Shown piece after piece: positions 38,201-48,545 of a stretch of 64,000 nt of DNA. How positions within the stretch are numbered: the first letter of the stretch is position 1; each line of letters opens with the position of its first letter. A program made the translations under genes and the position numbers. This DNA is from Mansonella perstans (taxonomy: Eukaryota > Nematoda > Chromadorea > Rhabditida > Onchocercidae). The stretch covers positions 1 to 64,000 of the forward strand of contig JBAMDO010000124.1 of NCBI GenBank assembly GCA_037074765.1. Reading direction: 5' to 3'. The notes under the pieces were generated by a model that made no database searches, had not been told where the DNA came from, and was given only the letters and a program-made list of their open reading frames with translations.

Positions 38201-41003
38201 GATATGAAATGTAACGGAGTAGTTGTTGGAATCATTATTTTTGGAAAAGGAAATTTACTTCCCGAATTTCTTGTTTCCGGAACTTCACTTTTGATTTTAG
38301 GAAAACCCATTAAGGAAGCAATTTAATGCATTTGGTTAGTTGAACTGAATAACAAATCTTCATGGCCGAAGAGTCAGTTTCTGAATCTTCATTGATTGCA
38401 ATATTTTTATAGCTTTCTAACTACGTTTTCCAGGGTAATCGAACTTTGAACGGTAAAGCTGAGGGACAACGATTGGTATCAGAAAATCAGAAAAATAGCG
38501 AAGTGGAAACCAGATTCTCTGCAAATAATCATATAATATTTTATGCAACTTGGGAAGGCAGCCGTGTCTTGGTCCGTTTTGATAATGTATTTTTAAGATA
38601 GTGTTGGAATATTCCTATACCTATTGATTTTGTAGTCATTTCATTAACTTATAGTATTTTACGTTTTTAATTCCATGCAAAAATGTTGGTTAAATTTTTT
38701 CGTGATTTTTCATTATTTTCAGAATCCAGATGGTCGTAATATCGGTGTTGGTCTGTGTAACTATTCCAACGACTGCTTTTTAAACGCTGTGCTTCAGATT
38801 ATTTTGCACTGTATACCGTTTGCACGATATCTTGGCGAGCATCTCCCTTTATTTTCTTGTAAGTTGATTTTATTTCACTGTTACACTTTACATTTTTTTT
38901 TTTTTTTTTGTTCTGTTTATTTCTGCTCTAAATTTAAATTGCAGGTGTAAAAGATTGCATTGCTTGTGGTCTTGCGAGATTTATAAGGTATTCAATGTCG
39001 AGCAGACAGCCATTTAAACCTTCCTGGATCAGTTTCATTCTGGAAAGTAGGGTTTCCCATCATTTACCATGTCTTTAAAATGTAAATTTTGGGAATATCG
39101 AAAATGTGTTCCGTGCTTGATCATAGATATCTGCACTTTTCAGAGGCATTTCCATCTCACCTTTTGGGTGCACAGGAAGATGCTCACGAAGCTCTGAATC
39201 ACATACTGGATGCCCTTGATTCAGAAGCACGGAATGGGGTTTCTTCTTCCGATCGTAATTTCGCTAATTCATTAAAGTACTTTTTATTTTTGTTATTATT
39301 GCGTGCGAATGTCTTATATAAAAAATCAAAAACACATTTTAAAAAATAGGTAATCCTTAGCGTTATTTGAAATCGCACACCATCCACATTTTTTGAAGAC
39401 TTAGTCTGTTTTTTATTTTTGCAGTGGACCACGCTTTTCAACACCAGTGGAACAACTTTTTGGCGGAACATTACGGAATCAGATTCAGTGTTCAGCTTGT
39501 TCCGCAACACTAATAAATTACGAACGCTTTCGGGAGCTCAATCTTGGAATAAAGAAATCAGTTTATGACAGGCGGATAACTTTGGAGGATTTGCTCGACG
39601 ATTATTTTGACAGCGAAGTGTTGAACAATTTTAAATGCACCAAGTACCTTTTTCTTTTTTAGTTCAAGAATTAGGTCACAAATTCTTTTTGAAATAAATT
39701 TTTCTCAGTAAAAAAAAAAATGAGTTAGGTCAGAGGGAACGAGAAGGATGTAAAGATTGAAATCACGGGATAATTTGGACTTTGGCAGGTAAAGGAGAGT
39801 TTCTTAGAGTGCATTATCATCTAACTGAAAACGCAAAAGAATAATTAATGGGAAGAAATGTTCCTTAAAGAGATATCCTATAATTATAACTGCAGCTGCA
39901 AAAGGACAACGCAAATCCAGCGTAGTTCGCGTATTCTACGTGCACCGAATCTTTTGCTTATCCAAATAAAACGGTTCAATTCGTTTGGTGGAAAAATAGG
40001 CGTCCATGTTAATTTCAATGTATGTTATTTCGCAAAAACTTATATTTCGTTACACCGTAAAGGTTCTATCATTAGCCTGCAGTATATAGCTACTGTGTGT
40101 TTCTAATGTAGTTCTGTTTTGTTTTCAAACTGCTCTGTCTTTTATTTTCTTCTTTGCTGTGGTTCAGTTGACTATTGCATGACGCCCTCATTTTTGTAAA
40201 GCAGGTCAAAATAAGTTGCAGTTATTGCTATTGGTATCCTTATGATTGTGTACAGACTTTCTGTATATAACTGGTAGAATCTATATAGACCTATGGTTTT
40301 TCTTGCAACAACTGCGATTATTCTAAATTTTTAGTTGAGGCTGAATCTGGAACGATATGTTCATCGTTCAGGGGAATCACATTTTTACGAACTTACTGGT
40401 ATTATTCAACATATGGGTAATGCAGTGGAACATGGGCACTATATTGCTGTTGTACGAGGTTTTGATGGTAGAAGCTACTATGTGTTCGATGATGAACAGG
40501 TATGTAATAAATTACAATCATTACATGCTATTGTAAACGACATTCTCATAAAAGTTTGATTTCTGAAATACACATATACATATATATTTGTTTATTCATT
40601 TATTTGTTTTTTAGGATTGCTAATAAATATTTATTATAAGGATATTGAGAACAAAAATTTTTGTTAGAATATGACGCAATTTTATCGAATGTGTATTCTC
40701 ATCTATTTTCTGTATTGCTGTTCTTCAGTTACTCATCCAGCATTTCTATATATATATATATTGGTTCATCACAGCATCATTTTTGTTAATGATTGGAATT
40801 TTGTTCTTCAGCGTCACAGAGTTTCCATGTCCGAACTGCACAATACACAGGCATACATATTATTATACGTTCGTTGTGATGCATTCCGAAATTCTGTTCC
40901 ATCTGCAGTATCAGTGAATGTTGCGAATGAAACACAAAACGATACACCTACCAAGAATCGAATGATGAAGCGTCCATACGTTGAAATATCAATGGATGCT
41001 TAA
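35293..41003 (+). CDS. Ubiquitin-specific protease (USP36/42-like)
   Basis: Fourteen exons: 35293-35351, 36288-36445, 36717-36822, 37406-37669, 37885-38065, 38434-38586, 38723-38858, 38945-39046, 39144-39276, 39425-39643, 39896-40019, 40335-40499, 40812-41003 is the last; thirteen in all, 663 residues, phases consistent. Residues 1 to about 305 are a Ser/Asn/Thr-rich, probably disordered region. The catalytic domain follows: Cys box GLCNYSNDCFLNA (Cys325), the QEDAHE motif, a CxxC pair (CSAC ... CTNC) typical of the USP zinc finger, LLIQIKRF, and His box HGHYIAVVR (His580) with YYVFDD (Asp598). All triad positions look intact, so it should be an active deubiquitinase. A nucleolar USP36-like role is inferred only from resemblance in the domain. 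Intron 38587-38722 has a weak donor. AATAAA at 41311-41316. Confidence 0.88.
36238..36254. repeat. (TC)n tract in a USP intron
   Basis: CT dinucleotides about 35 bp upstream of the exon starting at 36288; part of a pyrimidine-rich approach to the acceptor. Confidence 0.85.
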
Positions 41004-43330
41004 GCATCCTTGTTGAATGAGTCTCTTTTCTTTTTAATTCCTTTTTTTTTTTTTTTTTTTAAGACACTGCTTGAAATATATTTACTTTAAGGAAGATTGG
41101 AGAGTTAAAAAAAAAAACTTTGTCAGTTTTCGATATATTCCAAAAAGCACTTGAATGTGGGAATTACTTAAGGTAGTATAGAGGTGATATTAATGAAAAG
41201 GGTACCTGATTACTAAATATTAACTGCATTTTGGTTTTCGTGAGTATCTTGTATAATTTGACGTAGAATTTTTGTGTAAATTTTTACAGGGTGAATTCTG
41301 CTTGTAAATTAATAAAAGTATTAGGCAGTTGGGACTTTTTTTCTTTTTTAGTGATGGCTTAAAAATGGAAATATATTTTTTTGTTAGTGTTTTTTTATAT
41401 TAATAAAGTTAAAGCACTAGCATGGCTGAAAACAGACTTGTTCTGTAACTGATATTCTGTAATTCGCCACTAAGCATTGTTGATTAGTTACGGCATGAGG
41501 TGTATGGAGTTTTGTTATATATTTGCTTCATCTTATTGGTCGTTTAGGTGTTTCATTTGTTCGGTTTGTGCACTGCCTTTAGGAAAACTTAAAGTTGTAC
41601 TTCTGGCATTATGTTTAAGCAAGATGTAAGGAGTTTTCAGCGGCTTCTGTAAGTTTCTGTTTTTTAACCCAGAAATGATGTGTATCTGTATAAAAAAAGT
41701 AACTGGGAAAAAAGTAACATGTTCCTTTATTTCATACTTGGCTTCATTTTGTTTTGACATCGACTTCATTGGAGATCTCGTTGAATTCACATGATAGATG
41801 TATGATGAAGTTTGATCTCTTTTGGTTATTTCTAGTTTTTTACTGTTTTCCTGTTTTTTAAAAGCATCATTTATATCTGTATAGGAAAAAAAGTAACCGA
41901 AATATGTCAAACAGCTCATTGTTGCAAAGTAACTTACTAATTTCGTTTAAATTATATACATGTCAACGAATCTCCAATTTTCACTTTTCTCGCTTTTCAG
42001 TATATGTTGGTGAAAATTAAAGGACTGTCCTCAAAGTCCTGCTTTCCGGTTTTTTCTAGCTTTCGGGAAAGTATAATATCATTTGGATGTAGTCTGTAGA
42101 TCGTTTATTGTTATTGAATTTCTTCGTCCATTTATTATAAAAAAGTGTTTTTTATTCAAAGGTTTATGGTTTGAGTTTTTTTTACGTTTCCACATATGTG
42201 GGACATGGAGAATTTTCGAACTTTCAGACATAGAGATTCACGTCTATTTTTTTTTATTTTGGATTGAAAAAATATTGAAACTATAAGGAGTAGAAAATAT
42301 TTATTATTTGATGAAGCACGATATAAAAAATGGCGAACGAAATAATGTCTCTGGATTTCTTAATTTTTACGGGTTACCATTTTGCTTTGTGGTGACTCTT
42401 TTCTGTGTTAACTGTGTATTCATTTCATCGTTTTGGGGTGAGTAGTTTGTTCTGGTACCAGTGAACTGTGTCTTAAATTGATCTACATTTTTATTTTCCA
42501 GTTTTTCTTATTTCAACTAGTAATGAACCTTTTTCAGTTTTTTCTATGTTGGAGTCATCTGATTTTTATGATTTATTATTGAATACAGTACTTGCATTCA
42601 TAGATGGATTTTCCAAATGATTAGATATTTTTTTGCAAATACAAATTAAACTGTATGCAACATTGATCTTTGTATTCTAATAAGCTAATACTGTTTCATG
42701 ATTTTGTATTGTCATTCTCAAAGTGCTTCTCAGAATTTTCAAGATTTAAAATATTGTTTCGTATTCATCAACGAAAACAAGTTGCCACGATTTTTACTGT
42801 TACATTGTTTGTTTACTTGTTTTTTCGGAATATTAAAGTTCGTTTTCATTAAGAGCTGTTGTTACGATATAAAACGACGTTTTGAAAATTATTGCGATCT
42901 TTATGTTTACATACGAACAATTTTAAGTGCTACAAGTTATAACTGTGCAAACACTTGTTGGAGCAGTTTCATATTTCATATCGGGATGTTTCATTTGGAA
43001 CGTAATTTTACAATAGGGTTACACGTCCAGGTTCAGTATTCTGTTTACGTTGGGATGTTCGGCAAATACTCGTTGCGTTCATTTGTTTACGTGGTACTCT
43101 TGAAGGATATAATTTTGATATTTGCTTCTGGTTCAGTTTATCCATTACTTCAGTGGATGTGTGCAACAATGACTTAATAAAGATCTAAGCGTTTGACTGA
43201 CGTAACAATTGTGTTTGGCGATAGTGCGAAGATATCGAAGAGGAGATCGACTGACTAATGCTACCCAGTTACTTTTTGGTTATCATTTGGTATACTTATA
43301 ATAAGCAATCCTTTCAGGTTTTGCTTGATA
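41004..43330. other. Intergenic, with two long but doubtful ORFs
   Basis: Contains the USP 3' UTR (AATAAA 41311-41316). A minus-strand 128-codon frame (41533-41919) and a plus-strand 159-codon frame (42698-43177, Phe/Cys/Tyr/Leu-rich) are long for such AT-rich DNA, but neither has a recognisable domain, and no introns or clear start context support them. A TTTCAG acceptor at 43312-43317 probably receives the spliced leader for the next gene. Confidence 0.5.
42698..43177 (+). CDS. Doubtful 159-codon ORF
   Basis: Longest unspliced frame in the window. Composition is hydrophobic and aromatic with several Cys (NCANTCWSSF). Nothing about it is recognised, and such composition is also what random T-rich DNA would encode. 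It sits just upstream of TMEM199 and could be part of an upstream transcript. Confidence 0.2.
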   Translation: MILYCHSQSASQNFQDLKYCFVFINENKLPRFLLLHCLFTCFFGILKFVFIKSCCYDIKRRFENYCDLYVYIRTILSATSYNCANTCWSSFIFHIGMFHLERNFTIGLHVQVQYSVYVGMFGKYSLRSFVYVVLLKDIILIFASGSVYPLLQWMCATMT

Positions 43331-44844
43331 ATGTGGGAGGTATCGGAGGAAGGCGTTGAGCTCTTAAGAGATTGGTTGGATGAATTGGGTGATGAGGATC
43401 TGAAAGTACGAAGTGATCGATTAGTGAAGGTAGAAATTTTAGGTTGCAAGCAAGTATTGAGATGGATAATTTCTTGAATTTTTCCATTCGAAATTGTAGT
43501 ATTTATTGAGTACGTCTGATTTTAGGATATAGTGCAAAGAACTGTACTTTGCCCCTAAACAGACGAATTATGTTTATGCAACACTTTTTGTGTTATTTTT
43601 TTGCAGCAGAAAATGGTATTTGATTGCGACGAAATGATATCTATTCTGAAGCCTCTTTCCAGAAAATTTCCAGTCTACAGATTTATTGAACAGATAAAGC
43701 CGCATGTTCCAGTGATTGCGAAGAGAGTTAATCCCGAATATGATGCAAGACTAGAAAGGTTGAGACGAGAGCAGGTAAATATTTGGAAGCTACTTGTAAT
43801 TAACTTCATTTTTTGTACACTTTTAAAAAATGCTGTTCTTCCATAAAGTTCCAGGACGGTATCAGTAGTTGATTTTGACAAGTTTTATTTCTTGATTATT
43901 CGGGAATTCATTCAGAAGTGGATTCATATTCACGTGTGTGGCATGTAATTTCTAGGCTTTATTATCAGCAGATAAGGAGAGTTTGTTTTAGGAAGATCGC
44001 GAATATCGTGAAATGACACGATCAGTTGATCCTAATCAGATTTATAGGCGTCAAAAGTTGTTGCATGGATTCGGTGAGGTATGAATTTATTAGTTGTTCT
44101 TAGAATCCTCGTTTTCCTATAAACTTAATCTTTACTTGATTTTCAGTTCTTCTGTACTTTTAATTTTGTTCTTGGCGAAATTAAAGTTATGAACTTTCTC
44201 AATTTTCTCTTAAATTTATACCTTTTTTGAAACTGACGAGTACTTTATTCTTGTTTCTATACTATTTTGAGAAGTATCATTGTAACTTATAAATGCCAAT
44301 TCTCAAGAAAGTAGCCAATAAGAAGAGCATTGGTCTTGTGCAGTATTGCAATTATGATGTCCGTTGAATCTTAATTGTTTTGTAGAAGATGACGGTGATT
44401 GATAATAGATGGACTTTTGCATTGCAGGAAATGAAAGCAGTAAATAGACAGTTAATAGTGATATTAAATACACTTCTCACAGTGGCTGGTGGATTTTCAT
44501 TCGGATATTTCGGTAAAGGTTTTCTAACTTGTAGAAGGTATTTCTTCAAATGTTTGGTATGGATAGTGGATCACTTTCAATGATATTCTGGTTTACATCT
44601 TTCTCCTCTTATATTTTCATTGGTGCGAGATTTTCAGTTGTTCTTCGTGGATATCAAAAATTTAGGCATTTCAGGAATGAGCTATTCTTATCCAGATCTA
44701 CAGCTGAATGTGGCATTTCGAGTAGCTCTTGGTTTAGCAATCGCTACTATTGTTTTCTTCGCTGATCTGTACTTCATAGTAAAAGGAATGGATAATTTGG
44801 AACAGAAGCCGATAAAGGTTCATGAATTTTTCCAAGATTTTTAG
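43331..44844 (+). CDS. TMEM199 / VMA12-family V-ATPase assembly factor
   Basis: Exons 43331-43429, 43607-43774, 43992-44078, 44428-44512 and 44666-44844 (phases 0, 0, 0, 1) give 205 residues, matching the human TMEM199 length of about 208. The family pattern is clear: an N-terminal soluble part, EDREYREMTRSVD, then EMKAVNRQLIVILNTLLTVA, the GGFSFGYFG hairpin, and a second membrane helix (VALGLAIATIVFFADLYFIV) before a short tail. Proteins of this family (yeast Vma12/Vph2, human TMEM199) sit in the endoplasmic reticulum membrane and help assemble the V0 sector of the V-type ATPase. A TTTCAG acceptor 14 nt before the ATG suggests trans-splicing. AATAAA lies 34 nt after the stop. Confidence 0.9.
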
Positions 44845-45945
44845 ATATGCGGGGTTGTTAGGAAGTTTCAATGGGCAAATAAATTTTGTTTTTAAGAGTT
44901 TTCATACCAGCAAATTTTTAGTCAAAGAAGATGGTTATAGCAGAGAATGTTCGGGAAAATGATACGATAAAGAAAAAACAATGAATGCAGAGAGCTAAAT
45001 TACGATTTATGAGGAAACATTTCTGTTTCATATAATTAGTAGTGTCTCTCGCGCTATTTCGCTGCACCATTCACTTTTTTAATTTATGCAAAGGGAAGTT
45101 TATATTATCAAAAAAAAAAGATTGGATGCCATATATGGTATGGTTTAACAATGTGTATTCAAAAGAACCTTAAGAATACTGTGATATATAACTTATATAT
45201 ATATACAAGGTTTTTGCCAGATTGTGTTTTTACTTCCACGGATTAAGTTATATCTGTATGTAAGCTATTATTTAATTCTGTAGCAATTTTATTATTACCG
45301 TTATTCTCTTAGTAGTATCTACCTTCACGCTTTCTGTTTAGCTTTGGTGAATTCTGGCAAAATTTTTTTTTTTATATGAATTTTCTTATGTGTTAATCAA
45401 TCGCAGTCAGATTTTATTGAAATACTGTGCATTATTTCTTTTTGTTTACCTACTTGTTCACAATGTTTTAATGGTAAATTCTTTTTTTGCCAACGACGTA
45501 TCATGCAGCATGATTTTTATATGTTATGGTATTATCTAATAATTCATCTTTACCTATTTTTCTGGGTAAAAAAAAAAAAAAAAAAAAACATTAAAGGATG
45601 AATATGGAGAATTTCAATAGAATTTCATATTGATGAATGGCATTAACGGGTTATCAAATAGGCTGCCAAATGTCTTTTATTTTACGACTGGTTTCAAAAA
45701 CAAGAAATGATTGGATCATATCCTATACTGCGATGTGATATTTTGTCTTCGATATCTATGTTCTTATCGGAGGAAACTATCGTTTATAGAAACGTATTCA
45801 CATATGCAATAAATAATCTTCAGCCACTAATGAGAATTTCATTCTAATTTATAGTGAAATTCTAATCTAAATGTCATGTTGTTGGATTGGATCTTTTAGA
45901 GATTTTTGCAACTCTTATAAGTTTATTCGCATACGAAAGTTGTTG
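44845..45945. other. Short intergenic TMEM199-TMEM70
   Basis: 1.1 kb of AT-rich DNA between two same-strand genes, with a 21-nt poly(A) at 45568-45588. No coding signal. Confidence 0.6.
44878..44883 (+). terminator. Polyadenylation signal of TMEM199
   Basis: AATAAA 34 nt past the stop codon, implying a very short 3' UTR. Confidence 0.6.
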
Positions 45946-47647
45946 ATGGTGCGCTCAGATCATGGTGAGTGAAGTTCGAGATTCACATTTCTAAGGTCTG
46001 ATTCATTCGTTTTTAAGCTGTGCTGGTTATCTGCAATGTGTAGAATTGTTTGGTAAAAAAAGTTTATGTACTATCATGTATCTTGGTAATTTCCGATTGT
46101 ACTGATATGTCAGAGAAAACATTAAGAGTTGAATTTCATGTGACCTTTGGATCAATAATCGATTTGTGTGGTATGGTTAGATTTTTTCGGATGTCGCAAA
46201 TATCCGGTTAAACGGTTATTGATCAAAAAGTAAATGTAACAGTAGAGATCATTAGCGAATGAATAAATAATTGTGATATTATAGGTGGAACGGCAAACCT
46301 TAACCGAAATTTGGCAGCAATATCACGAGCATTCGTACCTCTGCGTTGTATTCCAGCCTCAGATTTAGGGCATTCTATTTTAGCTAATGGAAATAACGAT
46401 ATCTCATTGAAAATGGTGCAGGAAGGGGGGACATTGTCGCCAAAAATGGTATTTGCTGCAAAAGTTGGTATTTTCTGAACTTTATCAAACTTTTGCTTCA
46501 ACTAGTCAAGTTATTTTTTTCTAATTTTTTATTCTTTCAGTTTTTTTTCTTATTCATTTCAGATATTATCGTTATCCAGTTCTGCTATTAGTCTTGCCAT
46601 GATACCAATAATATCGCAGCTTGCTGCTCAAAAATCAGGAACCGGAACTATAACTGCAGGTTTGGTTCTATCTTTGCATGTATTTTTTATATCACGAACT
46701 TCTCACGTATTTTTGATGACGGCACAGTTGCATTCCTATTACATGCCGACACTGAATGCATTCATTTCTTTTGTTTTTTGGTTATTTTGAACTTTCACAT
46801 TTCATACTTTTGTCTAAGTTAATTTTTGTAAGAGTTGAAAAGGAATTTACTTCACTTATTGAATATTTCATAATTTTATCTTTTACGATATTAACATTGT
46901 TGCCATCTATAACAGTTATCTTTCTACCTCACTTTACATCATAATTTATACTTTTTTAAAGTAAATAACGATGTAAATTAACAAAATATTTTGTTTCGTG
47001 TGCTAATGCATTTTACAGTTCTTGATTCCTTCTTCATCCTGTATGCCTTTACACCGATTTTACTGCATCAGATCTTGGTGAAACGATATATAGTTGATTT
47101 ACATTATAATCCAAACACGGAGGTACATTTTTCAAAATGTTCTGTACAGATTATCCAATTCTTTTGTTGACTTCTTGATTCTTTGATTAGCAGTCATAAT
47201 TTATTTAACTTGTCTGAATGGAACATGTTTTTTCTCTTTTCACTTTCTCCACAACTGGCAATCATTTACCTTTAAGAGTCTAGTTCTGACTTTTTGATAT
47301 TAGTTTTTTTTGCTGGATTTGAACATATCATGAACATTCTTATACTTCATAATCATAAGAGTTGAATTCCTGCCTTAAAATAAGAGGAGAATTTATTTGT
47401 TGAAAATACAACATTTTAGATTTTTACATCAGTACACTTTGGATTTTTCCTGGGCAAACAAGCGTTGAGGTTTCGAGCAGAAGATGTGGTAGATTCGAAT
47501 CAGTCGCCAGATATGTTCAAAATATGGTTTCCTCTTGCTACTGTTGTAATATACGGAAAACCTTTGATGCTTTCTTTAAACCAAAAAACTTATGGCGATG
47601 TTGAGATTTTCAAAAAATTAACCAAAAATATTAAATTAACAAATTAG
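45946..47647 (+). CDS. TMEM70-like mitochondrial inner-membrane protein
   Basis: Exons 45946-45964, 46285-46448, 46563-46659, 47019-47122 and 47420-47647 (phases 1, 0, 1, 0) give 203 residues. The tiny first exon (MVRSDH) was chosen because it ends at a consensus donor (G/GTGAGT) in the right phase. The N-terminal region NLAAISRAFVPLR is Arg/Ser-rich without acids and fits a mitochondrial targeting peptide. A hydrophobic hairpin follows (ISLAMIPIISQLAA, then SFFILYAFTPILLHQI), then the matrix-side tail with VDLHYNPNTEIFTSVHF and RFRAEDVVD. The arrangement resembles TMEM70, which in mammals promotes assembly of ATP synthase subunit c and complex I. TMEM186/223 relatives share the fold, so the exact subfamily is less sure. 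Confidence 0.72.
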
Positions 47648-48545
47648 TGCTTTGTTTATTGCCCTGAATCGTAATACAAAATGATAAAAGTGAGTTGCAG
47701 TGTTCCGATTTGTTGGCTTTTGTTTTCGGTTCTCTTTGCTGTCTTAGTTTTTTTCTGGATATATAACATCTAAAAATATCCTGTGCCATAAATGATGTAA
47801 AAAATTATTTGTGCCTTTTATTTCGAAATTTTAAAAATAACTAAAAAGCAGATGAGGAAATGATAAGAGCTTAATAGAACAATGAGACTTCGATACCAAG
47901 AATTCAGAACTATGTTTGTATTAAACATTTAAATTGAATAATTCAGAAATTACAAACTTGTTTCATTCTTATGTACTCTTACTATCTAAATTGTTCTTTG
48001 AAGAATAAAGTGAATGAAAGGATAGCAAAGATGATATCTTTTATATTTTCCTAACAAAAACAATTTTTTTCTTAATGGATCCTTCAGACAGTAAAGCATA
48101 CGCGTTCTTTACGATATCTCAAATTTTCCTTATTGGTTTTCACATTTTCATGTTGATTCGAGTTAATTAATTCTATCAATTATTATTTTTTTCCCCTTTC
48201 TTTAAAGAATTCGTTTCGATAACCGAAGACGAATATCTATCATTCCATTTACAATTCCATTCACACTGTTATCATTTCTGACAATCACAAGAGGATTAAG
48301 AAAGGGGGGAAGGAGCAAACCGTTTATCACCGATCAAACTAAGCAATCTTTGCCTTCCATCCATTTTGCCACCGATCAAACTAAGCAATCTTTACCTTCA
48401 ATCCATTTTACCTCTTATTTAAAATTTTCTTTCAAAAGTTTTAAAAATTTTCTTTAAACTAAAAATTAAAGTTTTTTTTTTTTTTTTGGAATTAGATTTG
48501 CTTTCTTAGCATTACTGCATAATCTGCTAATCCATTCAAGCGATC
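47648..48545. other. Intergenic with a 42-bp tandem repeat
   Basis: Holds the TMEM70 3' UTR, a two-copy 42-bp tandem repeat (48329-48412), a T run near 48472-48487 and a likely spliced-leader acceptor (CTTTCTTAG, 48501-48509) before the protease homologue. Confidence 0.55.
48329..48412. repeat. Two-copy 42-bp tandem repeat
   Basis: 48329-48370 and 48371-48412 are identical except for three substitutions (unit begins ACCGATCAAACTAAGC). Confidence 0.9.

Noticed and set aside
41533..41919. Minus-strand 128-codon frame
   Set aside because: Antisense to the USP downstream region, Lys/Ser/Thr-rich, no domain and no supporting splice sites or start context.
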